A stretch of 64,000 nucleotides of DNA from Pseudomonadota bacterium. Its GTDB lineage: Bacteria; Myxococcota_A; Polyangia; Haliangiales; Haliangiaceae. This document shows positions 53,565 to 62,354 of this stretch, piece after piece (positions within the stretch are counted from its first letter, which is position 1; every line of letters begins with the position of its first letter). The DNA is taken from contig JAKSDA010000617.1 of the NCBI GenBank assembly GCA_022360315.1, positions 1 to 64,000 of the forward strand, written 5' to 3'. A model generated the notes under the pieces. That model was not told the DNA's origin. It made no database searches and was given only the letters and a program-made list of their open reading frames with translations. The position numbers and the translations under genes were made by a program.

Positions 53565-56500
53565 CTAACGCGGGCTCTGCGCGGTGCCGCTCCGCACCGC
53601 CAACCAGCGCTCGATGGTCCGCACAGTTGGCTCGAAGGCGTCCTGATCAGACAGCGCCCTGTAGGCCAGTTCGGCCAGTTTCATGGCCCGTGCGCGATCG
53701 ACGCTGACAATGACACGAGCCAGGGCGAAGCGCGCTATGGCCAGACGATGCGGGTTGCCGCCGTGATTGGCCAAGATCGCCACTGCTCGCTCCAGCTGCC
53801 CACCGGCCCGGGCCAGCTCGGACCGGCCCGCATAACAATCACCCAGTGCCGCATGGGTTCGGCCGACATATGGATGTCGATCGCCGATCTGCGTTTCATA
53901 CGCATGTAACGCCTCGCCAAGATACTCGAGACCAGACCGGTATTGCCGCTGAGCACACAACGACCGGCCGAGGTGAAAAAGGGCCGCCGCGACAATGGGA
54001 TGGTCCGCTCCGTAGGTCGCCCTGGCCATGGTGAGAGCCTGCTCGTGATGAGGCTGAGCTCGGTCGGCTCGGCCGCGATCGGTCAAGAGCTCGCCGCTGG
54101 CGTTGAGCGTGCGGGCCAGCGACGCCACATTGGGATTGTCAGCCGCCCGGTACCGGGTTAGCGCCTTCTGAAAATACCAACGCGCCTCCTCATCCCGGCC
54201 CAGTCGGGCCAACGAAATGCCCACGTCAGTCAACGCTCCCGCATGCTTGGTGATCATATCGGGCAGCGCTGCAAAAATTTGCAGGGCGTCCCGATGCACA
54301 GCCAGGGCCTCGGCATACTGGCCTCGCTGCACCAAGAGCTGCCCCCGGTTGCCCATACTAGCGCCGAGAAATCGGCTGTCCTTGCCGTACCCCCGCGACA
54401 GAATGGCGATACTCTCCTCCACGTGCAATTCGGCCCGCCGGTAGTCGCCCAGGTCGAAGCGGAGTGAAGCCACATCGGATAAGAGTACGCCGACTCGGGG
54501 GTGCTCCGACCCGTAGATCTGATTGGCCAGCTCCATGGCTCGTTGGTAATACTCGAGCGCCCGTCGGTACTGTCCCTGCTTTTGCAGGGCAGACCCGAGG
54601 TTGTTGACAGAGGACAGCGTGTTGGGATCGATGGCGCCATGATTGCGTTCCGCGATGGACAGGGCGCGCTCGAAGTGAACCTGGGCCTCGGCAAATCGCT
54701 CGGCATCGTAGGCCGCACGTCCCTGGGCGTTGGCCAGGGTGGCGCGATCCTGGTCGCGTCCCGACCGGCGAATGGCCGCCTCGGCTCGAAGCATGAGGTC
54801 AGCGCGCTTCGCGCTGTCAGCCACCCAGTACACCCGAAAACTCAATGCCTGGGACGCAATCTGGTCGTGCGCGCTGGCCTCGGCGGTAAAAATGGCACTG
54901 TCGAGCATCTCTGCCGCGCGCTCGTTCCAACCGTTCCTGGAGTAGAGCATTCCGGTCAGGAATTGTGCCTCGGCGAGAAGCGGCAGATAGTCGAGCCCCC
55001 GCGCCTCGGATAGGATGACCTCGGCGTCGGCCAGCGCATCCCGATACAGGCCCAGGTCGGATACCGCCTGAATTTTAGCTATTTGATTGCGCAGCGTTTC
55101 AATTCGAGTGCGGACCAATGCGCTGTCCGGCCTTTCGATACGCGATGACAAGACCTCGGCCCGGGAGCAATCGGATACCGGGGGCAGGGCGTACACAGCG
55201 CGGACCGCGTCGGGTATGGCCTCCTGTCCCGCCGGTGCGCCCAGGGTATCGACCAGGGCGCCGAACCGGGACAGCCTTCGCGTCAAACAGTTCATGCGCC
55301 GATCCAGGAGCTGGCCGGATTGCGCCCTGTCCACCCAGGTGGCCTCGCAGGCGTCTCTATAGGCGGCGACCCAGCCGCGGGCATATGCGGTCAACGACGA
55401 ATCCACACGCTGCCACGAGGTCGCGGCATAACCGATATTGCTGGCCAAAAACGCCTCTCGAAGCGATTTTTTGACCTCGGGCCGCCATACTGCGTCCATC
55501 TTGTCGCGGCCGCGCTGGCACATCGCGTCGGCGGTCAGTCCGTCGTCGTACAGCCCGAGGCGACGGGGCATAAGGGCCATCGCGAGTGCCATTGCCACGA
55601 TCAGCGCCCAGGTGATTCGCCTGCGCGACTGAGATACTCGCTTGACATCCAGTGCGGCCAGAAGTTCGCCCATGGACGGCCAGCGTTTATCCGGCTGTGC
55701 GGCCAATCCGCGAATGACGGCTCGGTGCACCCAGTGGGGCACCCGGCGCTTGCGCCGCTGCTTGACCAGTTGCAGACGCAGCTTGCACTCGGCCAGTGCC
55801 GACCAGTTTTTGGCCTTGAATGGCAGGGCACCGTAGAGAGCCTCGTAGAGGGCAACGCAGAAGCTGTACTGATCGCTCTGCGCGGTCGGCCGGCGGCCCA
55901 GTAGTTGCTCGGGAGCCATATACGCAGGTGTCCCCAAAAGAGTGCCGTCGACCGTGATGCGCTGGTCGAGCCGACTGGGCTGCGAGTCGAGCGATGACCG
56001 AACACTCGATACGTCGCTGTCGTCCCCGGTCGATCCCTCGCCGGCGCCGACCTCGAAGATTCGCCGTACGTCGGTCGTTGAGCCGCTTTCGACCTCGGCC
56101 GATCGCCCTGTTCCACGGTCGGTCGAGCCAACGATAGCGCTCTCGTGCAGTGACGTGGCAAGGCCGAAGTCGGCGACTCGAATGCGGCCATCCCGGCCCA
56201 TGAGCACGTTGGACGGCTTAAAATCGCGGTGAATGATGTCGGCCCGGTGAGCGGCAGCCAGACCGCGGCCGGCCTGTACGAAGACGTCGAGCACTTCCTG
56301 CCAGCCGCGCCGCTGCTCACGTATCCATTGCTTGAGTGTAAACCCGTCGACCAATTCCATCGCAATGAAGAGAGCGCCCTCCACCACGCCGATGTCGAAT
56401 ACGGTAATGACATTGGGATGGTTGAGCTGGGCAATGGCGAGCGCTTCGCGATACAGACGCGCGCGCCGCTCGGTCGAGATCGCACCGACTTTATCCCTCT

Positions 56501-56762
56501 CCTTGCCCTTGCCCAGGCGCTGGCGCAGGCGCTTTACCGCCACATTGCGCTGCAACTCCGGGTCGTATGCTGCATATACAACGCTCATCCCACCCGCTCC
56601 GATGCGCTCACCCAACTGGTAACGACCCAGCTGGATCCCGGTCAATAGACCGCTTTCCTCGCCCACAGCCATGCCGAGCGACTCGCTGGCGATCTGCGTG
56701 GTGCGCGTGACCTCGTCGATCGTATCAAGAGGATGGCTGGATTCGTCCTCTAAACGGCCCAT
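53565..56762 (-). CDS. Serine/threonine protein kinase with C-terminal TPR sensor region
   Basis: 1065 residues from the ATG at 56762, with AAGGG upstream. Residues 48-330 are a Hanks-type kinase: glycine loop RIGAGGMSVVYAAYD, Lys in VAVKRLRQR, catalytic HRDFKPSNVL, DFGLATSLHE, APE in TPAYMAPEQLLG. The activation loop is unusually long (about 90 residues) and Ser/Thr/Asp-rich. One membrane segment (WALIVAMALAMALMP) follows near 400. The remaining 650 residues are periplasmic TPR repeats (ALEYYQRAMELANQIYGSEH, HEQALTMARATYGADHPIVA). TPR-kinases of this build are frequent in Myxococcota. Autophosphorylation and targets are not known. Confidence 0.95.
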   Translation of the reverse strand: MGRLEDESSHPLDTIDEVTRTTQIASESLGMAVGEESGLLTGIQLGRYQLGERIGAGGMSVVYAAYDPELQRNVAVKRLRQRLGKGKERDKVGAISTERRARLYREALAIAQLNHPNVITVFDIGVVEGALFIAMELVDGFTLKQWIREQRRGWQEVLDVFVQAGRGLAAAHRADIIHRDFKPSNVLMGRDGRIRVADFGLATSLHESAIVGSTDRGTGRSAEVESGSTTDVRRIFEVGAGEGSTGDDSDVSSVRSSLDSQPSRLDQRITVDGTLLGTPAYMAPEQLLGRRPTAQSDQYSFCVALYEALYGALPFKAKNWSALAECKLRLQLVKQRRKRRVPHWVHRAVIRGLAAQPDKRWPSMGELLAALDVKRVSQSRRRITWALIVAMALAMALMPRRLGLYDDGLTADAMCQRGRDKMDAVWRPEVKKSLREAFLASNIGYAATSWQRVDSSLTAYARGWVAAYRDACEATWVDRAQSGQLLDRRMNCLTRRLSRFGALVDTLGAPAGQEAIPDAVRAVYALPPVSDCSRAEVLSSRIERPDSALVRTRIETLRNQIAKIQAVSDLGLYRDALADAEVILSEARGLDYLPLLAEAQFLTGMLYSRNGWNERAAEMLDSAIFTAEASAHDQIASQALSFRVYWVADSAKRADLMLRAEAAIRRSGRDQDRATLANAQGRAAYDAERFAEAQVHFERALSIAERNHGAIDPNTLSSVNNLGSALQKQGQYRRALEYYQRAMELANQIYGSEHPRVGVLLSDVASLRFDLGDYRRAELHVEESIAILSRGYGKDSRFLGASMGNRGQLLVQRGQYAEALAVHRDALQIFAALPDMITKHAGALTDVGISLARLGRDEEARWYFQKALTRYRAADNPNVASLARTLNASGELLTDRGRADRAQPHHEQALTMARATYGADHPIVAAALFHLGRSLCAQRQYRSGLEYLGEALHAYETQIGDRHPYVGRTHAALGDCYAGRSELARAGGQLERAVAILANHGGNPHRLAIARFALARVIVSVDRARAMKLAELAYRALSDQDAFEPTVRTIERWLAVRSGTAQSPR

Positions 56763-57013
56763 GAATGCCCTTCTCGATAGTAACTTGAATACGCTCTGTT
56801 CACGCTCGAGAAGTGATCGGCAGCGAGAAATCGCCACCACATTTGTGCTGACTCATTTTGGGACGATTGCATGATTTCATGTTTGTCATGTGCAAATAAT
56901 GCGCTCTGTCCGACGCAACGCAGTGCATTACTTGACAGACTCGGTGATCGCCTGGACGCCGGCAGGGGATGGCAGGTGGCGTGGTTACCGAGACTGGCGG
57001 CCGGGCCGGCCGG

Positions 57014-58306
57014 TCATGCGATCGACGTGGGGCGAGTGAAATACGCTTCCATGCAATCACATGCGCGGCGGATCTCGTCACAGCATGCATGGACGAGTGC
57101 TTGCGCTGTGCAGTCGGGATGTGCGTGGTAGTAGGCCAGGGCAGACTGGCCATTGAAGTCGCAGGTGGCCAGCCGCAGGGTCAATGTTTCGGGTTCGTCA
57201 CCAAACGCGGTTCCGGGCAGGGTTGCCACGCGGGCCGTGGTGAGAAGGTCGGCGGCCAGCTGATCGCTGGTGGTGACACCGCGCTCGGCGAGTGCCTCGC
57301 GAAACGGCGCAAAGTCGGGATACAGATAAAAGGCACCGTGGAGTGCTGGGTAGGCGACGCCGAACGAGCTCAAGCGGTCGCGCACATAGGCAGTGATCAG
57401 CTGATGAATTGCCGTGCACGACGCGATGTATTGCTCGAGTTCGCGGTGTCCGCTGCACGCGCTGACCGCGGCGTATTGCGCCGGTGCAGACACTGCGGAC
57501 CAGATCTCGCTGGCGATACAGAGCAAGGCGTCGAACAATGCGGGTTGCGCTGTGGGCACCATGGCAAAGCCGATGCGATACCCACCCAGCGAGAGATGTT
57601 TGGACAGACCGGTGGTGATCACGGTGTTTTCGGGATAGAACGCGGCAATGCTGCGGTGATTGCCGCGAAAGTCGACCAGGCCGTAGATCTCGTCGGAGAT
57701 GACCACGAGGCCGTGTGTACGGCAAACTGCGGCGATCTCCTCCAGTGCTGTGGTGTCCAGGCTCAGGCCAGTGGGATTGTTGGGATAGTTGAGAATCAGT
57801 TTGGTCGGATGTTTGCCCTCCCGCCTGGCAGCAGCGATGGTCCGGTCCAGCTGCTCGGCAGCGATGTGACGCGAGTCGGCAGTGGGTACCTTGATCACGC
57901 GGTCGTCGGTCATGATCACCTGGGGCGCGTAGCTAACCCACGACGGGACTGGCATGAGCAGATCGCCGGCGACAGCGAGCTGGACGGCGAAAATGAGCTC
58001 CTTGCTGCCCGACCCGACCATGCAGGTATAGCCGTCGGCAGCAAAGCCCAGCCGGGCCGAAAAATAATCCAGTGCTGCGCTGCGCAGAGGTGCCAGGCCG
58101 GCCGAGGGCAAGTACATGTTCTTGTCGGCGTGTTGGCCCAGGCTCCGCTGAATTGTCTCGTGCACCGGAAACGGAGATTGCCCGAAACCCAGGTGCAGGA
58201 CGTCTTGACCCGCTTGCCTTGCCGCCACCACCTGTTGGTTGACGTCGAGGGTGGCAGACATCCGTACCGCGGCGATCGACCGACGCAGTGTGAGATGTGG
58301 GTTCAT
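57014..58306 (-). CDS. Class I/II pyridoxal-phosphate aminotransferase
   Basis: 430 residues. The fold type I pattern is intact: FGQSPFPVHETIQRSL, cofactor-binding GSGSKELIFA, LILNYPNNPTGLS, Asp in VVISDEIYGLVDF, the PLP Lys in TTGLSKHLSLGGYRIG and the substrate Arg in LTLRLATCDFNG. It transfers an amino group between an amino and a keto acid; the substrate is unknown, though the AspC/AlaA-like layout is common. Its ATG overlaps the stop of the SDR by 4 bases, and the SDR comes first, so the two are translationally coupled and may form a small pathway (for example keto-intermediate reduction and amination). Confidence 0.93.
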   Translation of the reverse strand: MNPHLTLRRSIAAVRMSATLDVNQQVVAARQAGQDVLHLGFGQSPFPVHETIQRSLGQHADKNMYLPSAGLAPLRSAALDYFSARLGFAADGYTCMVGSGSKELIFAVQLAVAGDLLMPVPSWVSYAPQVIMTDDRVIKVPTADSRHIAAEQLDRTIAAARREGKHPTKLILNYPNNPTGLSLDTTALEEIAAVCRTHGLVVISDEIYGLVDFRGNHRSIAAFYPENTVITTGLSKHLSLGGYRIGFAMVPTAQPALFDALLCIASEIWSAVSAPAQYAAVSACSGHRELEQYIASCTAIHQLITAYVRDRLSSFGVAYPALHGAFYLYPDFAPFREALAERGVTTSDQLAADLLTTARVATLPGTAFGDEPETLTLRLATCDFNGQSALAYYHAHPDCTAQALVHACCDEIRRACDCMEAYFTRPTSIA

Positions 58307-59133
58307 ATACTGTCTCCGTTGTTTTTTGTATCAGCTCTGCGTCTCCTGGCCAGCACCTCGAGTCCTTTTTTCTCGGCCCGACGGGTGGCCGCGCGAAGCA
58401 TGCGCGGGAGCACGCCGATCAGGCGCGCCGCCGAGCCCTGTAGTCGGGGCAGGACCACCTCGGCGCGCCTGGTTCTCGCTGCGCTGTAGATCGCGCGGGC
58501 CACTTGCTCGGGGCTGAGTGCCGGATCCGAGAAAGCGACGGCATTGGAGTCCTGGCCGATCTGTTTGCGCAGCATGCCGGTTTCGACGGCACCCGGGCAG
58601 ATCAGGGTGAAGTCGATGGGATCGTCCTCGTGCTCGAGCGCGACTCCGTGATGAAACGCTCTCACTGCGTGCTTGGTCGCCGAATACACGGTTTGCCCTT
58701 TGAGCGGCACGAACGCGGCCAGACTGGCCACGTTGATCACGTGGCCGTGCTTTTGCGCGTTAAAACGCGGCACCACAGCGCTCACGCCATTGATGAGGCC
58801 GAGCAGGTTGACCGCGATCATGTGCTCGATCTGCTCGGGGGTCTGATCTCGCACCCAGCCGGTATGGAGCAGGCCGGCGTTGTTGACCAGAGTGTCGACC
58901 GCGCCGAACCTGGCCCACGCTTGGTCGAGGGCACTCGCCCAGCCCTTTACGCTGCGGACATCGAGCAAGACCGGTAGCGCGCGTCGGCCCAGCGCGCGAC
59001 ACCGCTCGGTCGCCGCGGTTTCGTCGATATCCGCCACCACCACGCGGTGCCCGTGGTCGATCACGAGCTCCGCCAACCTGGCGCCAATGCCGTTGCCGCC
59101 ACCAGTGATGAAGAAAACCGAGTTCAGTTTCAT
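58303..59133 (-). CDS. Short-chain dehydrogenase/reductase, first gene of aminotransferase operon
   Basis: 276 residues from the ATG at 59133, with AAGGA 7 bases upstream; the longer frame to 59199 is less likely. Motifs are FFITGGGNGIGARLAELVID (NAD(P) loop), DIDETAATE (an Asp that favours NAD), NNAG in LVNNAGLLHTG, active-site VINVASLAAF, YxxxK in VYSATKHAVRAFH and PGAVETGM. The C-terminus is basic (ATRRAEKKGLEVLARRRR) and may associate with membranes. It is the first gene of the pair ending with the aminotransferase. Confidence 0.92.
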   Translation of the reverse strand: MKLNSVFFITGGGNGIGARLAELVIDHGHRVVVADIDETAATERCRALGRRALPVLLDVRSVKGWASALDQAWARFGAVDTLVNNAGLLHTGWVRDQTPEQIEHMIAVNLLGLINGVSAVVPRFNAQKHGHVINVASLAAFVPLKGQTVYSATKHAVRAFHHGVALEHEDDPIDFTLICPGAVETGMLRKQIGQDSNAVAFSDPALSPEQVARAIYSAARTRRAEVVLPRLQGSAARLIGVLPRMLRAATRRAEKKGLEVLARRRRADTKNNGDSI

Positions 59134-59239
59134 GCGCCGATCCTTCGAATGCAACCCGAGCCATCCCAACCCGCTGGGATCGATGTTGACACGGGGCAAA
59201 CGAAATTGAAACGGCGCGCGATTCAGACCCGACCGCGGC

Positions 59240-60925
59240 CTACCATCGGTGAAGGCCGATCACCCGCAAGCGGCCAGCCGGATTTCGAGCTAGATGGGCC
59301 TCGACCGGGCGCGCCGAGGCACCGTCGCGGCGGGGCACGATCTTGACGATGGTGTAGCTGTCGCGTTTCTTGCCCACCGGGTGGGCCGGGGCACAGATGC
59401 GGCCCGACGGGTCTGGCCGCGCGGTGATCTGCCCGGCCATGCGCTGGCCGTCGTAGTCGTAGGCGCTGATGCGATAACTCGGCTGCGGGGTTTGCGACAA
59501 ACCGTAGTGCAGGGCCAGATCGGTAAAGCACAGGGCATCACCGTCGACCTCGAAGCGATCCAGCGGGGTGACCAGGCCGAACCAGTAGGCGACGATCTTG
59601 TCCCGCCGTCTGGCCAGGGTGCGGCACAGATAGTCGACAGCCCGCGGATCGGAGTACTCGCCGGCACTCACCGCAGCGCGGATGAGCTCGGCGGTGAAAC
59701 GGGCGACGATCTTGGCTCCCCAAAAGCCATCGTAGCGATCGCGGCGGTGAAACGGAGTCCAGGGAAATTGCGGTCGCCATCTCGCCGGGTCGAAATGCTC
59801 GGCCTCGAAGCGCCCGACCCCGACCAGACCGGGTGACTCGATGCCTTCCCACGGACGACGCCACAGCCCGACCGAAAACAACGAGTACAGCGCGTACTCG
59901 AAATCGAACGCATAGGCGTAGCCGTCATTGTCGCGATTTTCGGCCACGCCGAGAGTGCCGAGCCCGTTGCCAAAGTCGATGAGGTAATGCACGACGTAGT
60001 GAATCGATGGATCTGCCGGATCCGCGGACCACATGTCGAGCATGTTGTCCGATTTGATATCGGTGTGCTCGAGCCAGGAAAAAATGACGTATTGCCCGCG
60101 CAACTCGCGTCGCTCCTCATGCGGGATGATGTCGTTGGCATCGTCTTTGCGCACCCCCTCCGGGGCAATGCCGCCGATCGGCACTCCGGGGAGCAGTTTG
60201 CTGGCCAGGGCGCGAAAGGTGCCGTCCGGGCCAGCTTCGACCCGGGACAGGGCCTCGTCCAGGTCACCCGGCAGCATCGGACGCTCGTTGCCAAATGTGT
60301 CGGCGACCGTGGCCCGGTCGGCCAGGATCAGTTGATCGCGGCTGACCGTGACCACCGTATCCTCGGGCACGTTGAATCCAGCTGCCCACAACAGGCGCTG
60401 GATCACCACGTTGGCACCGGTTTCGGTTTCTGGCAAATGCTTGCGATCGAATTTGAGAAGGTACTTTTCCCCCCGTGCATCGGTGATGCGAAAGCCGACC
60501 GTGACGCCGCCGATCTTGCTGCCCTGAATCAGCCACGGCCTCGACCGGTCGGGGCCGGCATCGGTATTGGGACCGCGCCTGACCTGCGCGGCGGTCAAAT
60601 CGCGCACGCCAATGCGGTTGGTGAACCAGGTCGAGTCGGGCACCTCGTCGAGCGAGTTGACATTGGCGGCGTGACTGGGCAGCGGCAACTCCATGAGTCG
60701 GGTCATCCGCCGGAACGCAAAGCGGTCGAAAAAATACAAGATCCTCGGGAATCCGCGATTTGACGGTTTTGCAATGGCGCGGCGATCGTCGACTCGCCAG
60801 ACCGGATCCCGGTTGGCAAAACGCAGGTCACTCACGCCGGATGTCGCGCAACCGGTCACGATAACCACAGAGAGCGCGAGCACTTCGAGGCGGGACCGCC
60901 TTGTTGTGATCGTATTGAACCTCAT
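59240..60925 (-). CDS. Lipoprotein with kinase-like motifs
   Basis: 561 residues from the ATG at 60925. The signal (residues 12-22) ends in VIVTGC, so the protein should be lipid-anchored. Further on come RVRDLTA and, at about residue 145-185, a kinase-like lysine block LLKFDRKHLPETETGANVVI and a helix LLWAAGFNVPED. Near 315-350 there is HTDIKSDNMLDMW, resembling the D-x-K-x-x-N catalytic loop, then YLIDFGNGLGTLG, resembling DFG. This order matches HipA- or Fam20-like kinase folds, but the spacing is my inference. It starts 4 bases after the rluD stop. Its C-terminal 150 residues have no known match. Confidence 0.68.
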   Translation of the reverse strand: MRFNTITTRRSRLEVLALSVVIVTGCATSGVSDLRFANRDPVWRVDDRRAIAKPSNRGFPRILYFFDRFAFRRMTRLMELPLPSHAANVNSLDEVPDSTWFTNRIGVRDLTAAQVRRGPNTDAGPDRSRPWLIQGSKIGGVTVGFRITDARGEKYLLKFDRKHLPETETGANVVIQRLLWAAGFNVPEDTVVTVSRDQLILADRATVADTFGNERPMLPGDLDEALSRVEAGPDGTFRALASKLLPGVPIGGIAPEGVRKDDANDIIPHEERRELRGQYVIFSWLEHTDIKSDNMLDMWSADPADPSIHYVVHYLIDFGNGLGTLGVAENRDNDGYAYAFDFEYALYSLFSVGLWRRPWEGIESPGLVGVGRFEAEHFDPARWRPQFPWTPFHRRDRYDGFWGAKIVARFTAELIRAAVSAGEYSDPRAVDYLCRTLARRRDKIVAYWFGLVTPLDRFEVDGDALCFTDLALHYGLSQTPQPSYRISAYDYDGQRMAGQITARPDPSGRICAPAHPVGKKRDSYTIVKIVPRRDGASARPVEAHLARNPAGRLRVIGLHRW

Positions 60926-60929
60926 CGAC

Positions 60930-61985
60930 TCATCTGTCGCGCAGCGCGTCCATGAGCCCGCGCATATCGTTGGGTGGCTCGGTTTCGAAACAGAGGTGTT
61001 GGCCGGTGATTGGATGCACGAAGGCCAAAAGCGTGGCGTGGAGAGCCTGGCGATGCAAATCGGCGCCGAGCGTTGCGACAATCCTGGCCCCGTGTCTGCT
61101 GCCGTAGAGCGGATCTCCGACCACCGGCGAGCCCTTTTCGGCGAAATGTACGCGGATCTGGTGGCTGCGGCCGGTCTCCAGCCGGCAGCGCACCAGCGCG
61201 ACCCCGGCGTCATAGCGCTCGATCACGCGATAATGGGTCACTGCCTGCTTGCCGCGCGAAACTCGCGAGGAGAATTTTTTGCGGTTGGTGGGATGACGAC
61301 CGTGCAGGGTCGAAAATGTGCCGCGATCCGAGCGCGGCGGCGGCGCCACCACGGCGATGTATTCGCGCCGGAGATCGTGGCGCTTGAACATCTCGACCAG
61401 TGCTCGGTGGGTGGCATCGTCTTTGCTGGCCACCATGACACCCGAGGTATCCTTGTCGAGACGGTGCACGATGCCCGGTCGAAGTTCGCCTCCAACCCCC
61501 GAGAGATCGTCGCAGTGGGCCAAAAGAGCATTGACCAGGGTCCGATCCGGGTGTCCAGGAGCCGGATGCACCACCAACCCGGCTGGCTTGTCGACCGCAA
61601 TGAGGTACCGGTCTTCGTAGACCACCTCGATGGGAATGGTCTGAGCCACGGCTGTGGACTCGGCCGGTGGACGCACGATGACCCGAATCTCGTCATTCCG
61701 ACGCAGCCTGTGGCCAGGCCTTGTCACTGGCTTGTCGCCGACCGCAACGTCGCCGCGTTCGATCATCCGCTTGATTTGCGATCGGGTCAGGTCGAGGTCG
61801 CAGTTGGCCAAAAAATGGTCGAGGCGGGGGCGCTTGGCCGCCCGGCTGGTCGACTCGGCCGCTTGCGGAGCCCCATGGCGCGCCGAACCGTCATTGCGGT
61901 TGAAGCGAAAACGCCGGACGATCGGATGGACGTCCGGATCGACATCGGTCCACTCGCTCCCCTCGGTCGGAACTCCGCTGCGCAT
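60930..61985 (-). CDS. rluD: RluD-family 23S rRNA pseudouridine synthase
   Basis: 351 residues with a 40-residue variable N-terminus. An S4 RNA-binding domain (RLDHFLANCDLDLTRSQIKR) is followed by the RluA-type catalytic domain: IAVDKPAGLVVHPAPGHPDR, the active-site aspartate in HRLDKDTSGVMV, then EYIAVVAPPP, TLHGRHPTNRKKF and the C-terminal TGRSHQIRVHFAEKG. The family converts uridines in helix 69 of 23S rRNA into pseudouridine. It is the first gene of a pair with the kinase-like lipoprotein; a small conserved gene precedes it upstream. Confidence 0.95.
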   Translation of the reverse strand: MRSGVPTEGSEWTDVDPDVHPIVRRFRFNRNDGSARHGAPQAAESTSRAAKRPRLDHFLANCDLDLTRSQIKRMIERGDVAVGDKPVTRPGHRLRRNDEIRVIVRPPAESTAVAQTIPIEVVYEDRYLIAVDKPAGLVVHPAPGHPDRTLVNALLAHCDDLSGVGGELRPGIVHRLDKDTSGVMVASKDDATHRALVEMFKRHDLRREYIAVVAPPPRSDRGTFSTLHGRHPTNRKKFSSRVSRGKQAVTHYRVIERYDAGVALVRCRLETGRSHQIRVHFAEKGSPVVGDPLYGSRHGARIVATLGADLHRQALHATLLAFVHPITGQHLCFETEPPNDMRGLMDALRDR

Positions 61986-62035
61986 TGCTCACCGTGTACG
62001 ATGCGATCGCGGTACCGGGGGCGCGGCGAGTTTGC

Positions 62036-62305
62036 TCACCAGATCTTGGATTTGACGTGCCCCTTGGATTTGACGAGTACATCCACGATGGCGCGTTCGT
62101 AGATGTTCATGTCGTAAATCTCGGGGGTCACCCGGCTCTTGAACAATTCGCGGCCTTCTTCGATCTCATCGGCCATGACGTCGAATAGAGTGTCGTTGGC
62201 AATGCCATCCAAAATTTTGGCTTCATGATACAGGGTGAGGTCAGAAGCGATGGCACGAGCGAGCTGCCGGGCGCGTTTTGCATTGTCGATAAGAGAAGGC
62301 GGCAT
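62036..62305 (-). CDS. Small conserved hypothetical protein near rluD
   Basis: An 89-residue soluble, mostly helical protein. The pattern LARAIASDLTLYHEAKILDG, then FDVMADEIEEGRELFKSRVT and IYERAIVDVLVKSKGHVKSK is one I associate with short proteins next to RluD-type genes in deltaproteobacterial genomes; family name unknown. It lies 50 bases upstream of rluD on the same strand, so the genes may be co-transcribed. Function is unknown. Confidence 0.75.
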   Translation of the reverse strand: MPPSLIDNAKRARQLARAIASDLTLYHEAKILDGIANDTLFDVMADEIEEGRELFKSRVTPEIYDMNIYERAIVDVLVKSKGHVKSKIW

Positions 62306-62354
62306 GGAATCATATCCTAATGTGCCTGTCCTGGATGGATCAAGTGTCGATCGT

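Noticed and set aside
59240..61213. Longer N-terminus for the kinase-like lipoprotein.
   Set aside because: The first 96 residues of that frame run through rluD out of frame and lack a start site; the ATG at 60925 gives a proper lipoprotein signal.
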